A DNA stretch of 59,511 nucleotides, taken from the NCBI GenBank assembly GCA_945786855.1, contig CALZGI010000123.1:1-59511 (forward strand), read 5' to 3'. The notes under the pieces are model-generated. The model did not search any database, had not been told where the DNA came from, and was given only the letters and a program-made list of their open reading frames with translations. Positions 1 through 9,124 of this stretch are shown piece by piece (within the stretch, counting starts at the first letter, position 1; every line of letters starts with the position of its first letter). The position numbers were made by a program, and so were the translations under genes. This DNA is from Thermodesulfovibrionia bacterium (GTDB taxonomy: Bacteria > Nitrospirota > Thermodesulfovibrionia > UBA6902).

Positions 1-192
1 GCCCGGGATGCGGAAAAAGCCCCTGAGAGAATTATCAATGCGCATCCACCGGACGAAAGCGAAAACATTGAAAGCTTCATCGTTCCCATAGATCAATTAT
101 ATGAAAGACTAGAGGAATTTGTCAGGGCAGGTGATGAAATAGACCTCAGGATATTCGGTATACTCGACATGGCAAAAAGAAAAACTGAATAA
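1..192 (+). CDS. C-terminal fragment of a probable Nudix hydrolase
   Basis: The reading frame is open from base 1 to a TAA at 190-192, giving 63 residues of a protein whose start lies to the left of the window. The visible part has a DESEN stretch, then a strand-helix pattern (IESFIVPIDQLYERLEEF) and a final helix (EIDLRIFGILDMAK). This order (acidic turn, xxVPxxxL, amphipathic helix, closing DLRIxxxL helix) resembles the C-terminal end of ADP-ribose pyrophosphatase-type Nudix hydrolases, which cleave nucleoside diphosphate-linked compounds. The Nudix box itself would lie upstream and is not visible, so the assignment rests only on the tail. Moderate confidence for the family, high confidence that the frame is coding. 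Confidence 0.6.
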   Translation, partial: ARDAEKAPERIINAHPPDESENIESFIVPIDQLYERLEEFVRAGDEIDLRIFGILDMAKRKTE

Positions 193-299
193 ATATGTCC
201 ATCCCAGAGTTAATCCTGATGCCTGTAAGACTCTGAGGTAAAGATATGAACGGTTTCAGCCGATAGGAAGAAGAAAGACAAATGAGCGGTGATTGATCC

Positions 300-530
300 A
301 TGATATTTAATAATATACTTAATTATTGTACGAACTATGTTCAGGCCAATCCTTTGGGCGGAATAGCTGTGGGAGTTATTCTCCTCTTCCTGCTCGTAAA
401 GAGAACAAAAGCATTCCTGATATTGGTTCTTATAGTGGCGGCAGGTATTGGAGTCATGACACTATTTGATACGCTTTCTTCTTCGGGTGTATCCCAAAAA
501 GACTTCAAGGCTCTAAAGGAGGTTCAGTAG
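300..530 (+). CDS. Small hydrophobic membrane protein, unknown function
   Basis: This 76-residue protein has a short polar N-terminus, then two hydrophobic stretches (about residues 20-33 and 38-56) separated by KRTK, and a polar C-terminal tail. It is probably an inner-membrane protein with two short membrane segments. No family is recognised. The stop lies 12 bases before the first possible start of the HDOD gene, and its last codons contain an AAAGGAGG sequence (515-522), which suggests the two genes are co-transcribed. The ribosome binding site in front of this gene itself is weak, so the start is uncertain. Confidence 0.6.
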   Translation: MIFNNILNYCTNYVQANPLGGIAVGVILLFLLVKRTKAFLILVLIVAAGIGVMTLFDTLSSSGVSQKDFKALKEVQ

Positions 531-542
531 AGACGCAGAAGC

Positions 543-1406
543 ATGCGCGGAGCTGAGTATGATTACGATATGAACGATAGCCTGAAGCATTATGTGCAAA
601 AAATACACAAGCTGCCCACACTGCCCGTCGTGGCCCAGGAGATTTTAAGCATTGTAAACAATGACACGACATCAGTGAGAAGAATAGAAAAAGTTGCCGA
701 AAACGATCCTGCAATTTCTGCAAAGATCCTCAGTGCTGCCAATTCCGCTTTTTTCGGCCTTAAAGTTCAGACAAAGACCCTTGACAGTGCGATCATGCGC
801 ATAGGGTTTAATAATGTGAAAAGTATAGCCCTTGCAATATCTCTTATGACTGTACTTCAGGATAAGAATGACCGGACAACCTTTGATTACAAGAGAATAT
901 TCAATCATTCTATTACTGTCGGTTTTGTGGCGAGAATCCTTTCAAAGAGACTGAAACTGGAATTTGCCGAGGAGATTATGATGAACGGCATGCTCCATGA
1001 CCTCGGATATTTAGTGCTGAATAAATATTTCCCTCAAGATTACGGGGATGTTCTTGAGGCACACAAAGATGAGGGCGATCTCCTGGGAGTGGAAAGCAGG
1101 ATTCTTGGTTTTAATCACGGGGATATCGGTAAATGGGTGGCTGAGCAGTGGAACCTTCCTCATAATATAATAGACACAATCATGTATCACCATAATCCTT
1201 CCCGTGCAAAAAAGAATTTAAAACGCATAGCTGTCATACACATTGCAGACTATATCACAACGGGAAAGATGCTGAGCCCTACAGAGCAGGACCCGCAGTA
1301 CCCTTTTGATCATGTATCACTTGATATCTTGGATATTACAGAATCGGAACTCGTTGATATTGAAGGTGAATTGACCGGTGAGTACGCTGCTGAGATGTTC
1401 TCGTAA
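543..1406 (+). CDS. HDOD domain signalling protein
   Basis: A 287-residue protein consisting almost entirely of an HDOD domain (about residues 20-220). The start of the domain is typical: KLPTLPVVAQEIL, then a helix with NDPAISAKIL and NSAFFGL, then the IMRIGFNNVKSIAL stretch. HDOD domains are HD-related folds without an established hydrolase activity; family members act in signalling, chemotaxis-like regulation and stress responses. A partial HD-like region is present (MLHDLGYLVLNKYF, YHHN). No second domain is fused. The start is ambiguous: ATG 543 lies about 20 bases past the AAAGGAGG of 515-522, and an in-frame ATG at 570 is also possible. Confidence 0.88.
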   Translation: MRGAEYDYDMNDSLKHYVQKIHKLPTLPVVAQEILSIVNNDTTSVRRIEKVAENDPAISAKILSAANSAFFGLKVQTKTLDSAIMRIGFNNVKSIALAISLMTVLQDKNDRTTFDYKRIFNHSITVGFVARILSKRLKLEFAEEIMMNGMLHDLGYLVLNKYFPQDYGDVLEAHKDEGDLLGVESRILGFNHGDIGKWVAEQWNLPHNIIDTIMYHHNPSRAKKNLKRIAVIHIADYITTGKMLSPTEQDPQYPFDHVSLDILDITESELVDIEGELTGEYAAEMFS

Positions 1407-1555
1407 ATATCATCGTGAAGCCGAAAGAATCTTAATTCCACCCTTGACAAATCTCTGAACAGGGGAGTAATCTTACCTAGTGTTACGCTGATTCGTAATG
1501 AATCGCGGCAGGATCACATCTTCTAATCTCTTTCAATAAAAACTATGGAGTAACT

Positions 1556-1804
1556 ATGACAATCGACAATTATGAAAAGGCAGGTAATATGGCTCAAAAA
1601 ATCAGTTTTGCTTTTGAAGATTCTTACGGAGAGGCTGCGAAACAGAAAATGTTTATGTCCCTCTTCGACGATTACCTCTTGCCCATTGATCCGGGAGGTC
1701 GCATGGAGCCTTATGACGCCATTATTCTGCTCTGGCGTAGTAACCGGCCTGAATTTGATGTGATGGTCTCAAAAATGATAGAGCTGAAACTGATCGATGA
1801 ATAG
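1556..1804 (+). CDS. Small acidic protein of unknown function
   Basis: An 82-residue soluble protein preceded by TATGGAG (1544-1550) about 5 bases before ATG 1556. It has no signal peptide, membrane segment or cysteine motif. The sequence is predicted helical (EDSYGEAAKQKMFMSLFDDYLL, then EFDVMVSKMIELKLIDE). I do not recognise a family. The good ribosome binding site supports it as real. A TTGACA at 1444-1449 with TAATCT 18 bases later is a weak promoter candidate. Confidence 0.65.
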   Translation: MTIDNYEKAGNMAQKISFAFEDSYGEAAKQKMFMSLFDDYLLPIDPGGRMEPYDAIILLWRSNRPEFDVMVSKMIELKLIDE

Positions 1805-2123
1805 GCATTTAAAGATATCAAAAAGATATGCCGTCCATAGGAGATAAAGTTAGAAAAAGGTTGAGCAATGATAACTAAACATCTTGAAATTATACAATAA
1901 ATAATAGGTGTTATAATTCCATGTATGTTTTCTGAGTAGAGCAGCATTCTGTAAGTGTTTAATTTCATTGTTGATATTTTTTCGAGGTCAATTTGTTCTT
2001 GACAAACAACTTTTTAAAGGGTACGCTTAATTCATCTATACTTTTTTCGGGCTTTAATCTCAGGCTTTTTTTTATTCAAATTATTTATTTTATTAACAGG
2101 CGAACATAACAGGAGGCTTGGAA
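1805..2123 (+). promoter_or_regulatory. AT-rich intergenic region with a candidate sigma-70 promoter
   Basis: This 319-base gap has no supported gene. The best signal is TTGACA at 1999-2004, followed after a 17-base spacer by TACGCT at 2022-2027. That is a perfect -35 hexamer but only a three-of-six -10 match. It would place transcription start about 85-90 bases before the gene at 2124. The AGGAGG at 2111-2116 is the ribosome binding site of that gene. The promoter call is weak. Confidence 0.3.
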
Positions 2124-2381
2124 ATGAAAGAAAAAAATCCCAGTTATACTGATAAGAAAATAGATAATTCATGCTTAATTGTAGGGGATCAAAATTGGAA
2201 TTTGGAGAATATGTCGGCAACAAAACGGTTTCTGCTCAGAAAATCGATCAAGCGCAATATCAGACAGCAGCTGGAGAGAGGCGAGTATTTCATGCTCACT
2301 TCAGACTCACATTCAGAGATGAAAAAATCAGGAAGCCACAGTCTGGCGGCCCTGCAGCATTTTAAAACCTCACACAGGTAG
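2124..2381 (+). CDS. Small basic protein of unknown function
   Basis: An 85-residue protein starting at ATG 2124, chosen because AGGAGG at 2111-2116 lies 7 bases upstream; the in-frame TTG at 2118 would almost touch that site. The centre is strongly basic (KRFLLRKSIKRNIRQQLERG, about residues 36-55) and the C-terminus is rich in Ser and His. There is no membrane segment or recognisable domain. A nucleic-acid or membrane-surface role is possible from the charge, but this is not more than a guess. Confidence 0.6.
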   Translation: MKEKNPSYTDKKIDNSCLIVGDQNWNLENMSATKRFLLRKSIKRNIRQQLERGEYFMLTSDSHSEMKKSGSHSLAALQHFKTSHR

Positions 2382-2601
2382 TTAATTTACACTTTTTTGC
2401 CGTTCAATCAAGTGATGCCGGGAAAATAAGACAGAGTTTTCACGAACTCATATCTCCATAGAGATGTAAACCCATAAATCCGCAATTCAATGCCTGTCTG
2501 TCCATGACAGGGTGTTCCGATATTCTTTTACAAAGTATTTTTGAATTGATCGCACTATCAATGTTGCATCGTCGATGATGAGCACTATATAATTTCATGT
2601 G

Positions 2602-3477
2602 ATGTCTCTGAAGAGAGAAATAAATACCATTCACAGGGTTGGAGTGCATACGTCGATCGCGGGTGGAATATCAAAAGCGGCAGACCGTGCTGCCTCTTTG
2701 AACTGTTCAACTATGCAGATATTTTCCCACAACCCCCGGCAGTGGAAGCACAGTGCCTTTGATGAGGGAGAAGCGAAAAGGTTTAAAATATTGAGAGAAA
2801 AATATAATATTCATCCTGTCTTTGTTCATGTGTCCTATCTGATCAATCTTGCAACCTGTTCGGAATCAATGCTGAGCAAATCCATCGATCTTCTTTGTTA
2901 TGAATTAAGGAATGCCGACATGATTGGTGCTGAATATGTTGTATTGCACACAGGCAGCGCACGGGGAAGAGATGAAAGGGATGCCAGGAAGAGGGCGGTG
3001 AGCGCGCTTTTAAGGGCATTCAAGTCTGTCAGGAGCACATCGGCGCTCGTACTGGAAAACACTGCTGGGGAAAAGGGGGACATTACATCCTCAATAAAAG
3101 CACTGGGTGAGATAATTGACAACTGTCAAAGCGACCGTATTGCAGGGATATGTGTAGATACCTGTCATGCCTTTTCTGCCGGGTATGACCTCCGGGGAGT
3201 CGAAGGCGTTGAGGGGCTGCTCACGGAGATAAAGGATTATGCAGGCTTTGATAAGTTAAAATTGATCCACCTGAATGACTCCAAGCGTCCTCTTGGCTCA
3301 GGAATAGACAGGCATGAACATATTGGAAAGGGATATATAGGGCTGAAGGGGTTTAAAAATATCCTCAATGATAAAATATTATCAAAAGTGCCCATAATCC
3401 TTGAAACACCCAAAAATGATGAAGATGATGACAGAAAGAATCTTGGGAAGGTTTTTCGTATACTGAATCATGGATGA
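2602..3477 (+). CDS. nfo: Endonuclease IV (AP endonuclease)
   Basis: Deoxyribonuclease IV of the AP endonuclease family 2 (TIM barrel, three Zn ions), which cuts the backbone 5' to abasic sites in base-excision repair. The 291-residue length is usual for the family. Metal-ligand segments are present in order: VGVHTSIAGG near the start, VFVHVSYLINLA, VVLHTGSARG, LVLENTAGEKG, GICVDTCHAF, LIHLNDSKRPLGSG followed by DRHEHIGKG, and the final IILETP. ATG 2602 is preferred; the preceding GTG 2599 is also in frame and neither has a strong ribosome binding site. Its end overlaps the mutS2 start by 8 bases, so the two repair-related genes are probably translationally coupled. Confidence 0.95.
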   Translation: MSLKREINTIHRVGVHTSIAGGISKAADRAASLNCSTMQIFSHNPRQWKHSAFDEGEAKRFKILREKYNIHPVFVHVSYLINLATCSESMLSKSIDLLCYELRNADMIGAEYVVLHTGSARGRDERDARKRAVSALLRAFKSVRSTSALVLENTAGEKGDITSSIKALGEIIDNCQSDRIAGICVDTCHAFSAGYDLRGVEGVEGLLTEIKDYAGFDKLKLIHLNDSKRPLGSGIDRHEHIGKGYIGLKGFKNILNDKILSKVPIILETPKNDEDDDRKNLGKVFRILNHG

Positions 3478-5863
3478 ACACACATTCAGAGTTCTTGAAC
3501 TCGAAAAAGTACTGACCATGACTGCAGTGCATGCCTGCTCTGAACCCGGCAGAAAAGCAGTTCAGAAAATAAGACCTCTTGAAAATGTTGATGCCATCAA
3601 ACACAGGATTGGTCTGGTGTCCGAATGCAGGAAAATTATTTCTGAAGGCCGGAGCCTCGGGTTAGAACACTTTGTCGATCTCCTGCCGGTGTTTAAAAAG
3701 GTAAGGCCTGATGATGCCATGCTGGATCCTTTTGAAATACAATCTTTCCTGCCGGTCCTTTATTCTGCCCTGAATCTCAAAGTGCTCAGCGACGATCCGG
3801 TCTACAGCAGAATAGGCTCCATAGTTTCGCAGCTGACGACTCATGGTGAATTAACAAAATCAATAGCTCTATCGATTGACCGGGAGGGAAAGCTGAAGGA
3901 TAACGCATCCCCTGCTTTATACCGCATCCGGCAAAGTATTGAAAAGTGTGCAATGAAAGTCAAAGGGGTGCTGGGAGGGATATTGAATCAGGAACATCTG
4001 GTCCCTCATCTGCAGGATTTTTATCTGGCTGAAAGGAACGGAAGATGGGTTCTGCCCGTAAAAACTGATTCAAAAGGCAGTGTGCCCGGTATTGTCCACG
4101 ACGTCTCAAACACCGGTGAAACAGTCTATGTGGAGCCCTTCGTGATTCAACAACTCGGAAACGAGCTTGAGTCTTTTCGTGCTGAAGAAAAGATCGAAGA
4201 GTTCAGAATCCTCCGGAAACTCTCATCTCTTCTCAGGGAACATTTACCGGACATTGAGAATGATTATTACATTATTGCTGAAGTCGATGCTTTGAATGCT
4301 GTTGCAGTTTTTTCGGAACAATTAAATATGTCGCCGCCCGAGATAAATGAAAACAGGCTCATGAGCATACAGGGCGGACGCCACCCCCTTCTCTGGAAAG
4401 CCCTGCAGTCAGGAAATCGTGGTGATGACCTCATTCCTCTTGATCTGGAAATCGGACGGGAACATTCCTGTATGATTATTACCGGGTCAAATGCCGGAGG
4501 GAAAACAGTTGCACTCAAAACTATCGGGGTTTTAAGTTTCATGGCCCTTTCGGGGATGCACACTCCGTCACGTTCTGGTACATCCTTCCCATTTTTCAGA
4601 CAGGTACTCGCGGACATCGGAGATGAACAGTCAATCGAACAGAATCTCTCGACATTTTCAGCCCATGTTACCCGCATATCTAAAATTATCAGGAAAAGCG
4701 GTGAGGAGACTTTGGTAATCATCGACGAACTTGGAACGGGAACAGATCCCGAGCAGGGAGGGGCGCTGTCCTGCGCACTCTTGAGGAGATTAAATAAGCA
4801 GGGAGCAATTTCACTGGTATCAACCCATCTGGGGATGCTGAAAGTATTTGCCCATGCTGAACCCGGCGTCATGAACGGTGCGATGGAAATGGAAGACAGT
4901 ACTGTCAGTGGTGTTCCGTCGTACAGGCCTACATATAAGCTGCTGACCGGTGAGCCCGGTACCTCCCATACTTTTGAAATGGCCGAATCACTGGGGCTGC
5001 CGAAGGATTTAATCAACGATGCAAGGAATTACATCACTGACGAAGACGCTGCCGTTGAATCACTTATTGCAGAAATGAAGCGGAAAAGGGGAGAATTGAA
5101 CAGTAAACTGTCAGAGGCCGGGCAGGCCATGAGAGAGGTTGAACTCATGCGTTCTGAGCTGAAAGAGGAACTCCTGAAGATCGACACCGAAAAAAAGAAC
5201 ACTATCGCACAGGCGCTCTGCAAAGCAGAGGAGATTCTCGGGCAGACAAAAAGAGAGGCCCGTGATATTGTCCGTGCGTTGAGAAAATCACGCCCTGAAG
5301 ATGCCGGAGAACCCTTGAAGGTCCTTGAAAGAAAGCATCTTGAAATAAAGAATCTCAAGGATCTTCACTCTCCGGAAAAGAAGAAGTCTCTGGAAAATAT
5401 TAAGGCCGGACAGCATGTTTTCATTAGCGTTCTCAATTTAAATGGAACTGTTGACTCGGTCAATGAAAAATCGAGGAGCTGCAAGGTAGTAGTTGGCGGG
5501 AAAGAGTTCCTGATTCCCTTTTCGGAACTGTTCGAGGCTGCCCATCATTCAGAAGATACACTTCCGAGTTCCGGGAAAAAAGATCGTCAGCCTGCTCCTT
5601 CTTACACATTAGAAGACGTCGAGATGGATCAGGAGCTGAATGTAATCGGCAGGCGTGTTGACCCTGCTCTGTCGCAGATTGAACGGTATCTGAATGACGC
5701 TGCCTTATCAGGATTGAGTCAGGTAAAGATCATACATGGAATCGGAACAGGGGTGCTGTCCGGTGCTATTAGAGACTTTGTAAAGAGTCATCCTCTTGTG
5801 CAGAATGGGAGGGCAGGAAGCGAAGAAGAGGGCGGAGATGCTGTGACCATAATAGTACTGTAG
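3470..5863 (+). CDS. mutS2: MutS2-family ATPase/endonuclease
   Basis: A 797-residue MutS2. The core and clamp helices (about residues 1-320) are followed by the MutS ATPase with Walker A GSNAGGKT (about 338-345), the DELGTGTDPEQGG signature and the STHLGML switch. A long coiled-coil region (about 520-620, rich in Glu/Lys/Arg) follows, then a small beta domain and a C-terminal Smr domain with HGIGTGVL near residue 755. MutS2 lacks the mismatch-recognition domain of MutS1; family members suppress homologous recombination, and in some species act on stalled or collided ribosomes. The Smr part is a nuclease in characterised members. The full length and intact motifs suggest a functional protein. 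Translation starts inside the end of nfo. Confidence 0.95.
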   Translation: MDEHTFRVLELEKVLTMTAVHACSEPGRKAVQKIRPLENVDAIKHRIGLVSECRKIISEGRSLGLEHFVDLLPVFKKVRPDDAMLDPFEIQSFLPVLYSALNLKVLSDDPVYSRIGSIVSQLTTHGELTKSIALSIDREGKLKDNASPALYRIRQSIEKCAMKVKGVLGGILNQEHLVPHLQDFYLAERNGRWVLPVKTDSKGSVPGIVHDVSNTGETVYVEPFVIQQLGNELESFRAEEKIEEFRILRKLSSLLREHLPDIENDYYIIAEVDALNAVAVFSEQLNMSPPEINENRLMSIQGGRHPLLWKALQSGNRGDDLIPLDLEIGREHSCMIITGSNAGGKTVALKTIGVLSFMALSGMHTPSRSGTSFPFFRQVLADIGDEQSIEQNLSTFSAHVTRISKIIRKSGEETLVIIDELGTGTDPEQGGALSCALLRRLNKQGAISLVSTHLGMLKVFAHAEPGVMNGAMEMEDSTVSGVPSYRPTYKLLTGEPGTSHTFEMAESLGLPKDLINDARNYITDEDAAVESLIAEMKRKRGELNSKLSEAGQAMREVELMRSELKEELLKIDTEKKNTIAQALCKAEEILGQTKREARDIVRALRKSRPEDAGEPLKVLERKHLEIKNLKDLHSPEKKKSLENIKAGQHVFISVLNLNGTVDSVNEKSRSCKVVVGGKEFLIPFSELFEAAHHSEDTLPSSGKKDRQPAPSYTLEDVEMDQELNVIGRRVDPALSQIERYLNDAALSGLSQVKIIHGIGTGVLSGAIRDFVKSHPLVQNGRAGSEEEGGDAVTIIVL

Positions 5864-6162
5864 CCTGTTACGGTATTCATGCATCAAAGCAGGCATATCT
5901 CATTAAGTATTGAATGCGGCAAAACGCATATGGCATAAAGTGTCTTTCTCACTCGCCTCCATACAGAATGATTCTGAAGTCTATTCTGCAGGAGCCGCTC
6001 ACAATTCTTTATTTCGACATACCTGCTTCACTGCCAACATTTATAAATGTTGTGGACTGGTATTAAACGTTTGAACTTATGTAATGGTTTCCGGAGAAAA
6101 GGTTTTGGATCAGCGTAGAAGAGCGTAGGTGAAAATATCGAAATAAGGACATGCTCCGTCTT

Positions 6163-6197
6163 ATCCCCCCTTTAGAAAAGGGGGGCAGGGGGGATTT
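6163..6197 (-). repeat. REP-like palindrome, copy 1
   Basis: On the - strand this reads AAATCCCCCCTGCCCCCC followed by TTTTCTAAAGGGGGGAT, a C-run/G-run hairpin. Almost the same sequence occurs at 45138-45174, and a diverged version in opposite orientation is at 6283-6340. Such short dispersed palindromes are typical intergenic REP elements. Read as RNA, the stem could fold, but there is no clean U-run to call a terminator. Confidence 0.75.
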
Positions 6198-6282
6198 GAA
6201 AATGTCTGGTGGGAACCATGAGAGAAATATTTATCAATATTGATGCTGTTGTAAAAGAAATATGGAGACAATAATAATTAAA

Positions 6283-6340
6283 AAATCTCCCCTAACCCTG
6301 CCTACCGGCAGGCAGGCCCTCTTTGCCAAAGAGGGGAATT
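6283..6340 (+). repeat. REP-like palindrome, diverged copy with an inserted palindrome
   Basis: The ends (AAATCTCCCCTAACCC and CCTCTTTGCCAAAGAGGGGA) match the REP-like family of 6163-6197. Between them sits an extra near-palindrome, CTGCCTACCGGCAGGCAGG, at about 6298-6316, absent from the other two copies. It faces the first copy head to head, so the two enclose about 85 bases. Confidence 0.65.
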
Positions 6341-6373
6341 CTCTCGTATTCACGAAGACAGAAGGTTTTTTAA

Positions 6374-6643
6374 ATGCCTGATATAATCGGCTGGATCGGA
6401 TCGGTTGCATTTGCGATGTGCGGTATCCCCCAGGCATGGGAATGTATTAAGAACAAGAGCGCCAAAGGAATTAATCCTGCATTTGCGGGATTATGGCTTA
6501 TCGGGGAGATATGTTATGTTATCAGTGTTCTGATGAAATTCGGATGGGTGCACTGGATGATGTTTAATTACACGGCAAACATTCTGTCCGTTTTTGTAAT
6601 CATATATTACTTAGTAAATGACAGGAGGAAGCCCATACAATGA
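6374..6643 (+). CDS. PQ-loop repeat membrane protein (SemiSWEET-like)
   Basis: An 89-residue protein with three predicted membrane helices (about residues 4-18, 36-54 and 59-80) and a PQ-loop signature, GIPQAWECIKNKSAKGIN, at the end of helix 1. One three-helix bundle is the size of bacterial SemiSWEETs, which dimerise to transport sugars or other small solutes. The substrate cannot be read from sequence. The stop codon overlaps the start of the MltA gene (ATG 6640), and an AGGAGG for that gene lies inside this one, so the two genes form a pair. Confidence 0.85.
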   Translation: MPDIIGWIGSVAFAMCGIPQAWECIKNKSAKGINPAFAGLWLIGEICYVISVLMKFGWVHWMMFNYTANILSVFVIIYYLVNDRRKPIQ

Positions 6644-7887
6644 GCAAAGGAATGTTGCTTTTTCAGTTTAAGGCCCGGCTAAATATTTTTCAAATGTTAA
6701 AACACGCTACCTTTTTTGCCTGTCTCATTCTTATCATGACGGGCTGTACCATGTTTGTTAAACCGCCCACGGAACCAGTAATCAAACAACTTTCAGGAGA
6801 AATAACAGGAACTTACAGCTGGATAGATGATCTGAATTATGAGGGCATTGAAAGAGCTGTCAATGAATCAATCGGGTATTATGAAGATCTCCCTTTCACA
6901 AGAGAGTTCAAGTACGGAGATATAATTTATTCTCCTGAAGAAATGGCGGCTTCACTTGAACTTTTTCTGGGGATAATAAAAAATTTTCATGGGGACCAGC
7001 TTATTCAGGAAATAAGAGACAGGTTTCTCATTTTCGAAAGCAGAAACGGAGATGGGAACGCCTTTTTTACAGGATATTATGAGCCCCTCCTTGAAGGCAG
7101 TTTATATCCTGCCGATGATTTCACCGAGCCGCTTTATGAAAGACCTGATGATCTTGTTGAAGTTAATCTGGGACAATTTAGTGAAGAGTGGAAAAGTGAA
7201 GTCATTGTCGGCAAATTGGAGGGAACGAGGTTGATTCCTTATGACAGCAGGGATGAGATAGTATATGACGAAACACTGAAGGAGCGGGCACGAGTCATCG
7301 CTTATGTGAAAGAGATTGAGCTGTTCTTTCTCCAGATTCAGGGGTCGGGGCTTATTCAGCTTTCTGACGGGAATGTAATACGAGTTAACTATGCCCACAA
7401 GAACGGCCACCCCTACAGAGCAATAGGGAAAATACTGAAAGATGAAATCCCTCCCGACAAAATGTCACTTCAGGCAATCAAGGAGTACCTCTATGCCAAC
7501 CCTGACAAGGTAAGGGAAATTCTCAGCTATAACCAGAGTTATACTTTTTTCCGGGAGGTCGGGGAAGGGCCCCTCGGAAATATTGAGGTCCCCCTCACAC
7601 CAAACCGCTCTATTGCCATGGACAGGAGAATTATTCCAGCTGGTACCCTTGCATTTATCGAAACTGAAATTCCTTCATGTGAATATGATGAGATGATTGA
7701 ATGGAAACCTGTAAAGCGATTCGTAATGGTTCAGGACACAGGAGGGGCAATTCGGGGACATGGACGGGTTGATATATTTTTTGGCCATGGTAATAATGCC
7801 GAATTCAGTGCTGGTTATATGAAGCGAAAGGGAAGGGTGTTTATTCTTGTGGCTCGTAAGGAGTTCTTGAAAGAGGAAAGTTATTGA
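6640..7887 (+). CDS. mltA: Membrane-bound lytic murein transglycosylase A, lipoprotein
   Basis: A 415-residue MltA-family enzyme that cleaves peptidoglycan glycan strands between MurNAc and GlcNAc with formation of 1,6-anhydroMurNAc. The N-terminal hydrophobic segment ends in IMTGC (Cys about residue 36), a probable lipobox. The MltA hallmark FTGYYEP is at about residues 143-149, followed by the barrel segment FFLQIQGSGLIQL and NYAHKNGHPYRAIGK. The C-terminal 3D domain carries VQDTGGAIRG and RVDIFFG; its conserved Asp residues include the catalytic acid of the family. The length is slightly above E. coli MltA. An AGGAGG lies 11 bases before ATG 6640. Confidence 0.93.
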   Translation: MSKGMLLFQFKARLNIFQMLKHATFFACLILIMTGCTMFVKPPTEPVIKQLSGEITGTYSWIDDLNYEGIERAVNESIGYYEDLPFTREFKYGDIIYSPEEMAASLELFLGIIKNFHGDQLIQEIRDRFLIFESRNGDGNAFFTGYYEPLLEGSLYPADDFTEPLYERPDDLVEVNLGQFSEEWKSEVIVGKLEGTRLIPYDSRDEIVYDETLKERARVIAYVKEIELFFLQIQGSGLIQLSDGNVIRVNYAHKNGHPYRAIGKILKDEIPPDKMSLQAIKEYLYANPDKVREILSYNQSYTFFREVGEGPLGNIEVPLTPNRSIAMDRRIIPAGTLAFIETEIPSCEYDEMIEWKPVKRFVMVQDTGGAIRGHGRVDIFFGHGNNAEFSAGYMKRKGRVFILVARKEFLKEESY

Positions 7888-7932
7888 TTTCTTCTGAAGA
7901 ATTCCTATTGACTCTGCGGCAGAAGAACTCTA

Positions 7933-9111
7933 TCAGGAAAACGTCTTCTTTACCTTCTTGAATTTTTCAATGCAAGTACAAAATATGTGAAGGATCGTGG
8001 GATCAAAGTGGCTCGGACCCATTTCTTCGGTAATGATTTTATAGACTGTCTCATCAGGCAACGCTTTTCTGTAAGGGCGGTCTGACGAAAGTGCGTCAAA
8101 AACATCCGCCAGGGCCATGATCCGGGCTGACAGGGGGATGTCCTCGCCTTTCAGTCCCCGGGGATAGCCGCTGCCGTCCCATTTTTCATGATGATAATAG
8201 GCAATATCCCGAGCGAGGGTCAGATATGACTGCTCACCCAGTTCCATCACTGCCTGAGCCAGTACATCTCCGCCAATAGTTGTATGAGTCTTCATAATTT
8301 TAAACTCTTCGTCAGTGAGTTTGCCTGGTTTTAGAAGTATCGCATCTGCAATTCCTACTTTTCCAATATCATGCAGTATGCATGATTCTCCGATGTCTTC
8401 CACATAGAGAGGTGTTACATGCCGGCACCATCTCGGTTCAGGCAGTTTACTCAACTCAGCGGCTATCAGTTTTGTATACAGGGATACACGCTTCAGATGG
8501 GAGCCGGTGTCATCATCCCTTAACTCAGCGAGAGATGCAAGGGTCAGTATCGTGGTCGCGTGCACCTTTTTGACTTCCCGGGTTTTCTCCTTTACTGTCT
8601 GATTCAATTTCCACTTTCGCAGCAGGGCATGGGCCATTTCCCATATTTCACTGTAGTTGAACGGCTTTTTCAGGTAATAGAGATTTTCTTCTTCCCTGTT
8701 CCCGGAAATGATCTCCCGTATCTCCTGCCTGTTGTAATCAGAATAGGCCGAAACAATGACAATTTCTGCATCAGGATCGATATTTCTGATCTCATAGGCG
8801 GCCTTGACTCCATCCATTCCGGGAGGCATTCTGACATCCATGAATATCACCGAGAAGGGATGATCATTCAGGGCTTCCCTGACCGCTGTAATAGCGTCTT
8901 CACCCTGTGTTACAGTGGTTACATCAATCTGGTCTTCTTCACAGTTCAATACAGGTGTCCGGCAACTCGAAGAACCAAATAACTCCTGCTCCAGTATGTT
9001 AACCTCTTCTCTCGTTGCATCCTTGTCGGGGGAAAGAATGCGCATGTAGTCTTCAAGTATGTCAACCTGATCATCTACAACCAGTATCCTGTCTTTTTTA
9101 AATTTTTTCAT
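7933..9111 (-). CDS. Response regulator with HD-GYP phosphodiesterase output
   Basis: A 392-residue REC-HD-GYP protein, expected to hydrolyse c-di-GMP in the cytoplasm under control of a partner kinase. REC occupies residues 6-165, with acidic pocket VVDDQ, phospho-acceptor Asp92 (FMDVRMPPG) and Lys148/149 (LKKPF). It carries an insertion of about 40 residues after alpha-1 (roughly 28-66), which a second receiver in this cluster also has. The HD-GYP part starts near 185: HDIGK (247-251), HTTIGG, then HHEKWDGSGYP (307-317) and ADVFDALSSDRPYR, all family-diagnostic and intact. It is the last gene of the - strand operon and starts 13 bases after the upstream kinase stop. Its ribosome binding site is weak, suggesting translational coupling. 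Confidence 0.95.
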   Translation of the reverse strand: MKKFKKDRILVVDDQVDILEDYMRILSPDKDATREEVNILEQELFGSSSCRTPVLNCEEDQIDVTTVTQGEDAITAVREALNDHPFSVIFMDVRMPPGMDGVKAAYEIRNIDPDAEIVIVSAYSDYNRQEIREIISGNREEENLYYLKKPFNYSEIWEMAHALLRKWKLNQTVKEKTREVKKVHATTILTLASLAELRDDDTGSHLKRVSLYTKLIAAELSKLPEPRWCRHVTPLYVEDIGESCILHDIGKVGIADAILLKPGKLTDEEFKIMKTHTTIGGDVLAQAVMELGEQSYLTLARDIAYYHHEKWDGSGYPRGLKGEDIPLSARIMALADVFDALSSDRPYRKALPDETVYKIITEEMGPSHFDPTILHIFCTCIEKFKKVKKTFS

Positions 9112-9124
9112 AGAAAGTACCGCA

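Larger units (their letters stand above)
5864..6373. other. Intergenic region, 510 bases, without a gene
   Basis: No credible coding frame is present. The left 300 bases show no clear structure. The right part holds two REP-like palindromes in opposite orientation (listed separately). A purine-rich GAAGG at about 6361-6365 precedes the next start codon. Confidence 0.6.

Noticed and set aside
1444-1473. Promoter TTGACA-N18-TAATCT before the gene at 1556
   Set aside because: The -10 match is only three of six with an 18-base spacer; mentioned with the gene but too weak to list as a feature.
4267-5016. Open frame of 249 codons on the - strand inside mutS2
   Set aside because: MutS2 motifs on the + strand are unbroken through this stretch, and the opposite frame shows no domain or ribosome binding site.
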